Of a stretch of 64,000 nucleotides of DNA, positions 45,147-53,811 are shown piece by piece. The notes beneath the pieces are model-generated. The model was not told where the DNA came from, did not search any database, and saw only the letters and a list, made by a program, of their open reading frames with translations. Each line of letters starts with the position of its first letter. The stretch's first letter is position 1. Both the position numbers and the translations under genes were made by a program. Source of the stretch: Candidatus Melainabacteria bacterium (GTDB taxonomy: Bacteria > Cyanobacteriota > Vampirovibrionia > Obscuribacterales > Obscuribacteraceae); assembly GCA_003151275.1 (NCBI GenBank), contig PLXC01000076.1, forward strand, positions 1 to 64,000. Reading direction: 5' to 3'.

Positions 45147-46355
45147 TTAGAATAACCGTGGAGGTGGAGCAGGCGGCAGACCCGTTCTACCTGGAAATGA
45201 AGTATCAGCAGCAGTGCATAGAATACCGCAAAAGATTAACTGTGGAATCACATCGGGATGCATCAACAAACAGTCTTCATGCCTAGTATCAGCATCCACA
45301 CCCTTATGTTTCTCACATAGGAGACAGCCACGAACGGCATTTGCTGAACTACTATTACCCATACAGGTGCAAACACAAGTTTCTGACACACCTTGATACG
45401 TTTCACTTCCATAGTCAGTACAACCGCTCGGTGGCGATGAAGCGGAATCACAAGGGCATAAGCCCGACAAATCCGTGTAATTTATGGGATTATTTTGCGT
45501 GTATAAGTACAAGTCGGAGGCACTAGTGCTGTTTCGATTAAACTCTGTAGGCAGAATCAGTGATCCCGGGTTATAGACAGTTGTGAAACGGTCTTCGGCT
45601 GGGTCCCTACTCAACCATCTTCCAAGTTGGGCTGCATAAAGCCTACAACCTGTAATATCTAAATTGCTCCGAGAATGTGCATAATAACCTGCATAACCGA
45701 AGTCACATGCTACCGTCTCGCTGATCTTCGTCACTCGACCATATGGATCAAAGACATATTGAGCTTGGATCGCACCAGAATTGTCTGTCAATTCTCGCAC
45801 TGAACCTAGATGATCCTTGTCATAGAAATACTTAGTAGCACTGTTCATCTGTCCTCTTTCGAAGAACTTCTTTGTCAAGGCGCCAGAAGCATCACGTTCT
45901 TCACAAGGTTGATAGCGACGCTTCTTATCCCTACACCAAACAAATTGTTTGGTGCTCGTTACGGACCCAGCTGTTGTCTCCGCAATGGAAACGTTCCTTC
46001 CAAGACCGTCATAAACAAAGCTAGAGAAGTTATTCGTACCAGGGTAGGTAATCTTGATCATTCGGTTCTCAGCGTCCCAAGAATAGCTGTTCGTGCCGTC
46101 GCTGGTCATGTTTCCGTTGAGGTCATACGAAAGCGACGTTGTGCTTCCGCCGTTTACTGAAACGGCATAGCCATTAGTCTTAAAGCCATCAGATGTAGTG
46201 CCTCTGTTTTCGACTGGCTCAGGCACTGTTGATATTGGTGGTAGGCACAGTGTAGACATTGACTTTGTGTTTTTGATAACGAATCTGGAATTGGTCGATC
46301 TAATATCACAACCATATTTTGCCCGGGAGGATCCGGTTTTAAGCATCGATATCAA
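45147..46355 (-). CDS. Orphan RHS tip with a Cys-rich variable C-terminus
   Basis: The first 50 residues are unrelated filler from a TTG. From about residue 55 the protein is almost identical to the end of the giant RHS core at 56.4-57.0 kb, e.g. DAENRMIKITYPGTNNFSSF, FERGQMNSATKYFYDKDHLG and RLYAAQLGRWLSRDPAEDRF. After the NPINYTDLSGL boundary the sequence becomes unique: about 100 residues with more than ten Cys (CPCDSASSPPSGC; CVCTCMGNSSSANAVRGCLL) and a Pro-rich end. Orphan RHS tips downstream of a main RHS gene are stores of alternative toxin ends. The C-terminus matches no toxin family I know. Confidence 0.75.
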   Translation of the reverse strand: MISMLKTGSSRAKYGCDIRSTNSRFVIKNTKSMSTLCLPPISTVPEPVENRGTTSDGFKTNGYAVSVNGGSTTSLSYDLNGNMTSDGTNSYSWDAENRMIKITYPGTNNFSSFVYDGLGRNVSIAETTAGSVTSTKQFVWCRDKKRRYQPCEERDASGALTKKFFERGQMNSATKYFYDKDHLGSVRELTDNSGAIQAQYVFDPYGRVTKISETVACDFGYAGYYAHSRSNLDITGCRLYAAQLGRWLSRDPAEDRFTTVYNPGSLILPTEFNRNSTSASDLYLYTQNNPINYTDLSGLCPCDSASSPPSGCTDYGSETYQGVSETCVCTCMGNSSSANAVRGCLLCEKHKGVDADTRHEDCLLMHPDVIPQLIFCGILCTAADTSFPGRTGLPPAPPPRLF

Positions 46356-46375
46356 CCGTAATTGACACTTGAGCG

Positions 46376-46397
46376 GGTGATATCAGCACGTATCACC
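46376..46397. promoter_or_regulatory. Inverted repeat at the left edge of the integrative element
   Basis: GGTGATA / TATCACC arms with an eight-base centre, 150 bases upstream of the recombinase start and 21 bases from the orphan RHS gene. Arm-and-spacer layout is compatible with a tyrosine-recombinase core site or an operator. No matching copy at the right end was identified by eye. Confidence 0.4.
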
Positions 46398-46547
46398 CAT
46401 GGTTGATGCGCCACCATAAATCATATCAGGTGCATTTGGTGTATTGTGGTACCAGTGCTGACAACGAGTAGCAGCTAATCACAATATGACATCACTGTGC
46501 ATAACAAGTGTTGTGCGTGCACAGTGGTATCGTTCCCGGAGGACGAT

Positions 46548-47405
46548 ATGCTAGCAGAATACAAAAACCATCTCTCGCGGCTTCCGCTATCCAGGCACAC
46601 GCGCCGGAATTACCTGCTGCGTGTCCGAATCTACCTGGAGTGGCTGGAGGCAACTCCTGACGGTTCGAAGGCATTGACCGATCCGGCCGAGCGAGACTTC
46701 GCGGTTCGGGAGTTCAAGCTCTGGCTGCTACAGAAGGGAAGGAGCGCCAACACCGTCAACTCGACCCTTGCGGCTATCGACAACTTGTACTTGTTTCTAG
46801 GGTTGGGTTCGGCCAGAGTGAGACGGCAAGCACTGCCGAAACTGGCACCACGTGCCCTGGAGCCAGAAGAGGTGAGGAAATTCTTTAGAGCGGTATCAAC
46901 GAGCAAGCACCAGAGGGACAGGGTGATAGCCCTGCTGATGCTCAACTGTGGCATCCGGATTTCCGAGGCAGTTAACCTCAACATCGGGGATGTCGTGATG
47001 ACGGCTCGCAGACATGAGCTGATCATCAGGTGCGGCAAGAACAGCAAGCGCCGTGTGATTCCGATCAATCGGGATGCCGCAGAAGCACTACAGACGCACA
47101 TGACCGAGCGAGGACGACAGGACCCAGACAGTCCGCTCTTTCTGAGTCGCAGGGGCGGTCGGTTGAGCACACAGGCAGTCGACCACGTGATCAGACAGTT
47201 CGGCAAGGACTCAGGCGTGGAAGTATCGAGCCATCGGCTTCGACATGTTTGTCTAACCAGATTGGTGCGCGCTGGTGTTGACATCGTAACGGTTGCCGAG
47301 ATTGCCGGACACGCTAACATCGACACCACGCGCCGGTACAGTCTCCCGACGGCGAGTGTTATGATTGCTGCCCTGGAGAAGATCAGCTATGCAGCGTCGC
47401 CTTGA
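46548..47405 (+). CDS. XerC/D-like tyrosine recombinase
   Basis: The ATG at 46,548 follows GGAGG and is preferred to 46,497. An N-terminal SAM-like core-binding domain (LSRHTRRNYLLRVRIYLEWL) is followed by the catalytic domain: Arg in NCGIRISEAVNL, Lys in GKNSKRRVIPI, HxxR in VSSHRLRHVCLTR, His in AGHANIDTTR and Tyr in RRYSLP. All six key residues are present, so it should be active. Base composition is clearly G+C-richer than the flanking RHS and membrane genes. Likely resolves or integrates the element. Confidence 0.85.
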   Translation: MLAEYKNHLSRLPLSRHTRRNYLLRVRIYLEWLEATPDGSKALTDPAERDFAVREFKLWLLQKGRSANTVNSTLAAIDNLYLFLGLGSARVRRQALPKLAPRALEPEEVRKFFRAVSTSKHQRDRVIALLMLNCGIRISEAVNLNIGDVVMTARRHELIIRCGKNSKRRVIPINRDAAEALQTHMTERGRQDPDSPLFLSRRGGRLSTQAVDHVIRQFGKDSGVEVSSHRLRHVCLTRLVRAGVDIVTVAEIAGHANIDTTRRYSLPTASVMIAALEKISYAASP

Positions 47406-47661
47406 AGATGGAAAGCGCCACCGGGTCACAGTCAGCCTTGACCCGGCGGAGTACGAGTGGATTCAGAGTTTCGAGAACAGCCCATCTGAGTCTTACACCG
47501 TTTCCAGGATACTCAAGGCCGCACGGGTAGCCGGGCTCACCATTGATGACGCAATGAGCGAGGGTGTCCTAGAGGAGCTTGTCGACTGGCTTCCGAATCA
47601 GAAAACTAAGTTTGCGAAGGACTTGCACAAGGTGCTGTCCGAGTTCCTGCGCAAGCGCTGA
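47389..47661 (+). CDS. RHH-type DNA-binding protein
   Basis: The ATG at 47,389 overlaps the end of the recombinase gene, so it is translationally coupled. HRVTVSLDPAEYEWIQSFEN at the N-terminus is a ribbon-helix-helix-like start, followed by TVSRILKAARVAGLTIDDAM and a basic C-terminus. About 90 residues. Probably regulates the recombinase or the element. Confidence 0.6.
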   Translation: MQRRLEDGKRHRVTVSLDPAEYEWIQSFENSPSESYTVSRILKAARVAGLTIDDAMSEGVLEELVDWLPNQKTKFAKDLHKVLSEFLRKR

Positions 47662-47761
47662 TGTAAAGAAGAACCGGAGAGAGGGACAGGTGGTCAGGCA
47701 TCCCCTGAGCACATGGAAAAGTAGTGGCATCAAATGAATGAGAATATTTTGGGAAAGAGTC

Positions 47762-48448
47762 ATGGATGAGCCGGTCTCCCTTTCATTCTTGCATTTATAT
47801 GAACGCTGGTGGTTTGAACGCCCTGATATTTTTATGGATCCAAACGACTTCAGAGCGCGTCTTCTGAGGCTTGAAGAATCGGTTCAGATCAATTTGAAGT
47901 GCGTGGGAATGGAAAGCTACTTGGGTGAGGAGTTTACGGTACCTAGAATGGTTTTGAAAGAGATTCAACTTTGCATTACGTCTGTGAGGGAGTTAGTCAA
48001 TGAGTGTGAATCTGGCGATGTAGCAATGTCAGAAGCAATGTCAGAAATGTACCGTTTGACAGCCCTATGCTGGTTCTACAATTGTTCTTCGCTGAGGATC
48101 ACAGCAGTGCACAATCCAAAACATGTTGTAGGGGATGAGAGATGGGCCGAAGTGTTTTCCCTGGAACGCAAAACGCAGCAGTCCAGAAGCGCAACAAAGG
48201 GTCATCAAAAAAGGACCCAAGAGCCTAAAGAATTTGCGCAGCGCCAGGCCCAAAAAAGATGGCTTGAGGACCCGAGCTTGACCAAGGCCGAATGTGCCCA
48301 AAAAGTTGATCTCGATCTCAAAACCGAGAATAAACGTTGGATATACGCGCCAACGACTATAGAAGAGTGGATCAAGCCCAAAATGCCTGAAGAGAAAAGA
48401 AAAGGTGGCGCACCCCGAAAGAAGCGGAATAGAAACCCCCTGCTCTGA
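47762..48448 (+). CDS. Hypothetical element-encoded protein
   Basis: The ATG at 47,762 follows GGAAAGAG; an in-frame ATG at 47,738 has no site. The N-terminal 130 residues are helical (FRARLLRLEESVQINLKCVG). The C-terminal part is strongly basic, with PSLTKAECAQKVDLDLKTEN then EWIKPKMPEEKRKGGAPRKK, suggesting a DNA-binding helix-turn-helix-like region. No family. Base composition is less G+C-rich than the recombinase. Confidence 0.5.
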   Translation: MDEPVSLSFLHLYERWWFERPDIFMDPNDFRARLLRLEESVQINLKCVGMESYLGEEFTVPRMVLKEIQLCITSVRELVNECESGDVAMSEAMSEMYRLTALCWFYNCSSLRITAVHNPKHVVGDERWAEVFSLERKTQQSRSATKGHQKRTQEPKEFAQRQAQKRWLEDPSLTKAECAQKVDLDLKTENKRWIYAPTTIEEWIKPKMPEEKRKGGAPRKKRNRNPLL

Positions 48449-48546
48449 TAACAGAACGATGGGTTTCAATAATAAAAGGGAATTTTTTCAGTCGGCGAAA
48501 GGTGTTTACATAGCATCAAACCACAGCGAGAAGGAGGTTTGAGCAG

Positions 48547-48753
48547 TTGTACCTAGCAAATAACGTCTGCACCGACAATCGATACATGACCGTAAAGATG
48601 TTCTGCACGGCTCATCAAGCCTTTACCGAGGGAGGCATCAGACATCTGATCCTACACGAAAGGTCCAATGGGTTTTACGGTGTCTTTCCTAAACTCGGTC
48701 GGCGACGCCTTATCGACGTGCCGAAGTTTTTCGAGCGAATCGCGGCGCAGTAG
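48547..48753 (+). CDS. AlpA/excisionase-like small regulator
   Basis: The TTG at 48,547 follows an excellent AAGGAGG at the right distance, so it is chosen over the ATG at 48,586. The C-terminal half GIRHLILHERSNGFYGVFPK then LGRRRLIDVPKFFERI is the wing and end helix of an AlpA/MerR-like winged helix as in P4-type excisionases (GrkRLIDvpkFe). It would direct excision by the integrase at 53,812 or activate it. Confidence 0.65.
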   Translation: MYLANNVCTDNRYMTVKMFCTAHQAFTEGGIRHLILHERSNGFYGVFPKLGRRRLIDVPKFFERIAAQ

Positions 48754-48838
48754 CTCGAAGGATACTGCGGCCGAAAAGAATAACAATAAAGCCACCCCCG
48801 CGCTAATCGGAAAGTGGCTCACTAAGGACATTTCAACT

Positions 48839-50572
48839 ATGATAAATGATACCACACAACCTCAATCATGCACTGTCGAGACTGACGAACGCAGCACAGT
48901 TGTTACCGACTTAGTGCCACCATTAGACCTGCACCCTGACATTGTCTCAGCTCAAGAAGTACTTGGGCTGCCCATTGAAGAAACTCCGGTTTGCAGTGCT
49001 GTTTGTGCAACCTTGCCGGACCCGGAGCCAATTGTAGCCAAAACAGCGGTAGAGACAACTCCTGGTGAAACCGAAACCATCCGCGATGCCGTCGTCAGAA
49101 TGGTTCTGGAATTAGGATGTGAACTCTTCCATGATTCAAACTCCAGTACGTTCGTGAGTGTTCCGCTCAATGGGCGTAAAGAAAATTGGCGTCTTCGCTC
49201 AGAGGGTTTTCGCCGGTTAATCAGACACCGATGGCACCAACTAACCGGGCAGGGTATCGGAACGTCAGTCGTCTTGGATGCATTAGACACTCTGGATGCA
49301 GTTGCGTCATTCAGTGATCAAGAACTGCCGGTCCACATTCGAATTGCCCATTTCGAGAAAGATATTTATGTTGATCTCTGCGACGACCAGTGGCGAGTTG
49401 TCCACATCAGCGCTGACGGTTGGAAGATAACTGAGAATCCACCGGTTCGATTCATCCGCACGAAGGGAATGCTACCGCTGCCGGTGCCTGTATCGGGTGG
49501 ACGCCTTGACGCACTCCGCCCGTTGATCAACGCTCCGACAGACGAAATTTGGTGCCTTGTCGTAGCGTGGCTGTTGTCCGCATTTTCACCTGGTCCTTTT
49601 CCGGTACTAGTGCTTCTGGGTGAGCAAGGTTGCGCCAAAAGTTTCATGTGCAGGGTTTTGCGTCAATTGATCGATCCGTCAGAGGTCGAGATTACGTCCT
49701 CGCCAAAGGAGGCCAGGGATGTGATCATGGCGGCAGTCAATTCGCACGTGTTGGCATTGGACAATCTCAGCGGCATCCCAGGCTGGCTCTCGGATCTGCT
49801 GTGCAGTATCGCCACCGGTGCAGCGCACAGAGAACGAAAGTTCCACACTAATAACGGCGAGGAGGAGCTGTTCAAGGCGAAACGACCAACCGTCTTGAAT
49901 GGGATAGATTTCGCCATGCGCGATGACTTGTTGAGCAGGTCGTTTCTGCTGACACTTCCGGTAATCGCTGACAACAGACGTCAAAACGAGACTGAACTCT
50001 GGACGGCGATCCGTAGTGCTACACCCGACATTCTTGGCGGCATCTTTGACACATTGTCGTCGATTCTGAAATCGTTGCCTACTACCCATCTCGCCACGTT
50101 GCCACGTATGGCAGATGCGGCGCTATGGGTGACCGCAGCTGAGACAGCTTTAGGTTGGACGCCAGGTCAGTTCATGACGATCTATGGTGGCAATCGCGAA
50201 AAGTCTGCCGATCTGGCACTAGAGTCAGACTCATTCGGATTGGCATTGAGAGAGCACATGACTGAAAAATCAGGTGGAACCTGGTCTGCAAGCTGGCAAG
50301 AATTGGTAGACACGTTAAGTGACGGACAGACCAGAGTTGGTTGGCCCAAAAACAGCAAAGCTGTGGCTACCAGATTAGTTAGACTCGGACCGGCACTCCG
50401 CCACGGAGGTGTTCACTGGACCCATGAACGAGAAGGAAGCAAACGCTTCTACAAGTTTCAGATGGATGTGGCGGACGTGGCAGACGTGGCAACGCCAAAT
50501 GGGGAGAGCGCTTTTAACCCTCAGCGGATAGATTTTGCAACCGGCAGCACTCGCGCTGATGTGGCGAGTTAG
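48839..50572 (+). CDS. P-loop ATPase of the replication module
   Basis: The ATG at 48,839 follows AAGGA; the longer frame from 48,668 overlaps the AlpA gene. Residues around 260 show PVLVLLGEQGCAKSFMCRVL (Walker A GxxGxAKS), then NSHVLALDNLSGIPGWLSDL (Walker B) and KRPTVLNGIDFAMRDDLLSR. This layout occurs in primase-linked ATPases of plasmids and integrative elements. A C-terminal winged-helix-like region follows (SWQELVDTLSDGQTRVGWPK). It is directly upstream of the primase gene. It probably unwinds or remodels DNA during element replication. Confidence 0.7.
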   Translation: MINDTTQPQSCTVETDERSTVVTDLVPPLDLHPDIVSAQEVLGLPIEETPVCSAVCATLPDPEPIVAKTAVETTPGETETIRDAVVRMVLELGCELFHDSNSSTFVSVPLNGRKENWRLRSEGFRRLIRHRWHQLTGQGIGTSVVLDALDTLDAVASFSDQELPVHIRIAHFEKDIYVDLCDDQWRVVHISADGWKITENPPVRFIRTKGMLPLPVPVSGGRLDALRPLINAPTDEIWCLVVAWLLSAFSPGPFPVLVLLGEQGCAKSFMCRVLRQLIDPSEVEITSSPKEARDVIMAAVNSHVLALDNLSGIPGWLSDLLCSIATGAAHRERKFHTNNGEEELFKAKRPTVLNGIDFAMRDDLLSRSFLLTLPVIADNRRQNETELWTAIRSATPDILGGIFDTLSSILKSLPTTHLATLPRMADAALWVTAAETALGWTPGQFMTIYGGNREKSADLALESDSFGLALREHMTEKSGGTWSASWQELVDTLSDGQTRVGWPKNSKAVATRLVRLGPALRHGGVHWTHEREGSKRFYKFQMDVADVADVATPNGESAFNPQRIDFATGSTRADVAS

Positions 50573-50587
50573 AGGAGTTTGCCAGAT

Positions 50588-51565
50588 ATGCCGGATATGA
50601 CACATAACACCCACGAACACAATCTGATTAGCGAAAAGCTGATCGAACTCTACATGGAACGCTTCGTAAACCGGTCCGACATCTGGGGCAAACAGTGGGT
50701 CAGGTGGAATCGGACTCGCTGGGGATACTCCTACCAAAAGCCAGAGATGGACACGAAAGGCGGTCGCTATCCGTACCAGCCCGTGACACCGCAACTGGTG
50801 CAGCGACACTTTGCAGGTAACGTAACCTGTGCATGGTCGTCACTGGATGAGACACTTTGCTCAAAGTGGTTGTGTTTTGACAGTGACATTGATGACGGTG
50901 CTCTTGAGCGACTTGAATCTTTTTTGAAATCTTACGGGTGGCGCGTCATTCGAGAGGGCAGGCGAGAAGGACGTGATGGTCACGCTTGGCTCCTGTTCGA
51001 CAAGCCGGTCCCGGCTAACCAGTTGATCATTCTCGGCGACACAATGATGACTTTGGCTGGAGTGAAACTGACGAGCAAAGAGAATCCAAAAGGTATCGAA
51101 AGATTTCCCAAGACCGCGACCGGTTATAGCCAGGTGCGTGGACCTCTTGGAGTCAATCTCAAACCGGACGCCAGTGGCGCTCGTGGTTGGTTTGATGGTG
51201 TCGAGCATAATCTGCGGAGTCAGCTTGAGTGGCTAGCCGGTCAACCGCTGAATCGAGCCGAGGATGCAATTCGGGAAGCAGAGAAACACAGAGCCCAAGC
51301 CAAACCGATGGCGGTCAAGCGCCGAATCGCCAGCAAGCGCATCAATGGCAAATCCGGCGGCTTCCAAATTCTCGATCACGTTGTTGCCAGACAGGTCGGT
51401 AGAGAACAAGTGGCACAGTGTCCGCTTTGCGCGCAGGAAGGTCACGATCAACATCAAGACAATCTCAAGATCAAAACAGATGGAACGACGTTTTGTTGTG
51501 TGTACGGGGGACCGGATCAAGTCCACAAAGTTGGCGCCATCATAAGCGCGCTCATTTGGAGGTGA
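50588..51565 (+). CDS. AEP-type primase-polymerase of the element
   Basis: The ATG at 50,588 has AGAGGAG upstream. Motif I is KWLCFDSDIDDGALERL (DxD metal ligands), motif II is REGRDGHAWLLFDKPVPAN (sxH), and GIERFPKTATGYSQVRGPLG is motif III. This is the archaeo-eukaryotic primase signature as in TOTE-type and plasmid primases. The C-terminus has QCPLCAQEGHDQHQDNLKIK then TTFCCVYGG, a CHC2-like zinc finger. It would prime replication of the element together with the ATPase upstream. Confidence 0.75.
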   Translation: MPDMTHNTHEHNLISEKLIELYMERFVNRSDIWGKQWVRWNRTRWGYSYQKPEMDTKGGRYPYQPVTPQLVQRHFAGNVTCAWSSLDETLCSKWLCFDSDIDDGALERLESFLKSYGWRVIREGRREGRDGHAWLLFDKPVPANQLIILGDTMMTLAGVKLTSKENPKGIERFPKTATGYSQVRGPLGVNLKPDASGARGWFDGVEHNLRSQLEWLAGQPLNRAEDAIREAEKHRAQAKPMAVKRRIASKRINGKSGGFQILDHVVARQVGREQVAQCPLCAQEGHDQHQDNLKIKTDGTTFCCVYGGPDQVHKVGAIISALIWR

Positions 51566-51718
51566 GAACATCATGATGCCCCAGCACCTCATCTGCCACA
51601 TCTATTTTTTTGTTTTGTTATCGCCGGTTGTCTTGCAAGTATTTTTGGCGGCTGCAAGAAAAGAAAAAGGACGCCATCAAAAACCAAAGTTGAACATCTC
51701 AACCATCAAGGAGTGAAC

Positions 51719-51940
51719 ATGTACGAGATAGAAAAGACCGAAACCGAAGTCATTGTGCGCGGACCGAACGGTTATCAAAAACGCATCCCCAACAGCGCCG
51801 TCGGCGTCGTGCTGAGGCGGAACCCTGAAGAGATTTGGGATGACACCCCGAGACCCTACACGATTCAAATCACAAGAATGACCGAATTAGAGATCGTCTC
51901 CTGTGCGGTCGATCTACCAGCGTACGTCTACACCGGGTGA
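51719..51940 (+). CDS. Small hypothetical protein of the element
   Basis: The ATG follows AAGGAG at good spacing. 73 residues, acidic and beta-rich (TEVIVRGPNGYQKRIPNSAV). No family recognised. Last well-supported plus-strand gene of the replication module. Confidence 0.55.
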   Translation: MYEIEKTETEVIVRGPNGYQKRIPNSAVGVVLRRNPEEIWDDTPRPYTIQITRMTELEIVSCAVDLPAYVYTG

Positions 51941-52191
51941 TCTCCTCGCTTGAGCAACTTCGGAACTCGGTGGTGGTATCGCTGCCATCACCGGGCGCCG
52001 TAGTCGGTTTCGGAAGTCGATTGCTGAATAAGCGCGGGCAAGAATTTTTCTTCCGGCACGTGTTCGATATGAAAGGAATTCTTCTGCATTTGTTGCCCCG
52101 GTTGGTACCATCGGAGTTACGTCTACTCACCGGACTGATGACCAGTATGGCTGCTTTCGTCTGCCTCCGAATGGTGGCACCGCTTGCGTAA
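51937..52191 (+). CDS. Possible small protein, low confidence
   Basis: A GTG-initiated frame of 84 residues overlapping the previous stop (GTGA). It contains a hydrophobic C-terminal stretch (LLTGLMTSMAAFVCLRMVAP). Opposite-strand frames overlap it. May be chance. Confidence 0.25.
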   Translation: MISSLEQLRNSVVVSLPSPGAVVGFGSRLLNKRGQEFFFRHVFDMKGILLHLLPRLVPSELRLLTGLMTSMAAFVCLRMVAPLA

Positions 52192-52242
52192 TCGGGTGAT
52201 TGCGAAAACTAAACTGTCGGTCAACTAGGCGTATTCCGGCGC

Positions 52243-53433
52243 TTACTTGGAGTATGCGGGATCGTGGATCTGCTGTCTGTTGTCGGGATGATTCAACTTC
52301 GGGTTGGCTTGGATGCGTCCGAGCAACTCACTTCTCTTCGCCTGAAGCTCAGGGACAGGCCCTCCCAATCCAGTCATCATCATTCCGTAGTAGTCTGCGG
52401 CGCGTCCGAGATCTCCACGCTTTTCGTAGAGTTTTGCGATAACCAGTTGAAGTTGCAACATGGCCCTTTTATAGGACTCTCCATCCGGATAGTCAGGGAA
52501 ATTCAGAGTGTTGAGTTTATTGATCGCTTGCTGCAAGGCGACGTCATCCGGTGTCAGCGCCAAGGTCCTTACACTGTTTTGCGATTGAGGATGAGGTTGC
52601 GCAATCCCTGTCGTCACCTCACCATGAGCTACTTGCGGATTGGAACGTGTTTGCGATTGTATTTCTTTCTCGGGTTCGACGGTGAGCGCCAACTTATTGC
52701 CACTCCAGCGAGTCCGATACATGAAGCCATCCCGGCTTGACTGAGAATCTCTTGACACTGACGCACTGGTTCCGCCCAATCGCAGATCGTATAGCAGTTG
52801 ATTTCTTTCATCCTTTGACAGTGACGAATCGATAGCCTGAGCCAACAAGCCAAAGGTGACAAAAAATTGAGTTGTTGAGTTATGCCGTGTCTCTTCAGCC
52901 GAGTCTTGGAGCGGTGGATCCCATCGAAGAGTAATTGAGAGGATTTTCTTGTCTGAATCCCTTACTCTTGCTGAGATTTTTGTCGTGCGATCGATACCAC
53001 GAACTAAACACTCTAAGTCGCCCGTGTCTGGATTGCGATAAAACGGTGTCAATTCGAACGCACCCGGCTCAGGGTGCTTAAACCGCTGCCTCAGCTCGTC
53101 CGGGGTAAGACCAATGGAATGTGGCTCATGACCGATTGCCAGCATTGCCAAAAATGCCACCATTGTTGCACCGACCAGCACAATCATGAAGACGGTTCTA
53201 ACGGGTGGACGCGGTGTGGATACCTTTTTAGACTCTTCCCGCGCCAAGCCCGGCTCGTTTTGTGGGGTTCCATCCCTGACTGGCTGTGCCTCAGAAGCGG
53301 CAATTTGCGACTGGCAGTGTGGGCACTTGCTAGCCTCCTGCTGAATCACCTCAGCGCAGAGGGGACATTGTTTCTCGTCTTGCTGAACGTCACTCAAGTT
53401 TGGCCTCGCATTCTTGATTTCACTTCCCCGCAC
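52243..53433 (-). CDS. Zinc-ribbon, single-pass membrane protein with TPR-like end
   Basis: A start near 53,433 gives an N-terminal zinc ribbon CPLCAEVIQQEASKCPHCQS (two CxxC). A membrane helix VFMIVLVGATMVAFLAMLAI follows at residues 80-100. The outer part has a globular region and a late helical repeat (VIAKLYEKRGDLGRAADYYG), which is TPR-like. Topology would place the zinc ribbon in the cytoplasm. No family beyond the ribbon. It is cargo within the element, convergent with the replication module. Confidence 0.65.
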   Translation of the reverse strand: MRGSEIKNARPNLSDVQQDEKQCPLCAEVIQQEASKCPHCQSQIAASEAQPVRDGTPQNEPGLAREESKKVSTPRPPVRTVFMIVLVGATMVAFLAMLAIGHEPHSIGLTPDELRQRFKHPEPGAFELTPFYRNPDTGDLECLVRGIDRTTKISARVRDSDKKILSITLRWDPPLQDSAEETRHNSTTQFFVTFGLLAQAIDSSLSKDERNQLLYDLRLGGTSASVSRDSQSSRDGFMYRTRWSGNKLALTVEPEKEIQSQTRSNPQVAHGEVTTGIAQPHPQSQNSVRTLALTPDDVALQQAINKLNTLNFPDYPDGESYKRAMLQLQLVIAKLYEKRGDLGRAADYYGMMMTGLGGPVPELQAKRSELLGRIQANPKLNHPDNRQQIHDPAYSK

Positions 53434-53550
53434 GTTTCCGTTGGTCGATTCGGTATCCCATAGTTGTACCCCGGATTAACAGCCGGGGTATTATTGTCCG
53501 GGAGAGCCTGCTCCGTGGACTGCCTATCCGTTATGGGGGACAGTTCAAAC

Positions 53551-53805
53551 ATGGACAAGACTGACCAGCTTATCAAGGGATTCGCGGACCGTATCAGGCA
53601 CCTGAGAGAGTCGCGCAACATCTCCCAGGAGGCGTTTGCGGAGGCTGCCGGGATGGACAGAGCCGGTTATGGACGGATCGAAAGGGGTCAAGTTGACGTC
53701 CGGCTTTCTACAATCGCTAGGATCGCCGAGGCACTCGAACTGCCGATGGCGGATCTATTTGACGAGCGCGAGCGAACTCGACGCAAGAAGGCACCACGCC
53801 GCTAA
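53551..53805 (+). CDS. XRE-family HTH regulator
   Basis: The ATG at 53,551 is preferred. FADRIRHLRESRNISQEAFA then EAAGMDRAGYGRIERGQVDV is a canonical Cro/C1-type helix-turn-helix. A basic tail RERTRRKKAPRR follows. 84 residues. Probably the repressor controlling the integrase and excision of the element. Convergent with the integrase gene. Confidence 0.8.
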   Translation: MDKTDQLIKGFADRIRHLRESRNISQEAFAEAAGMDRAGYGRIERGQVDVRLSTIARIAEALELPMADLFDERERTRRKKAPRR

Positions 53806-53811
53806 CATGTA

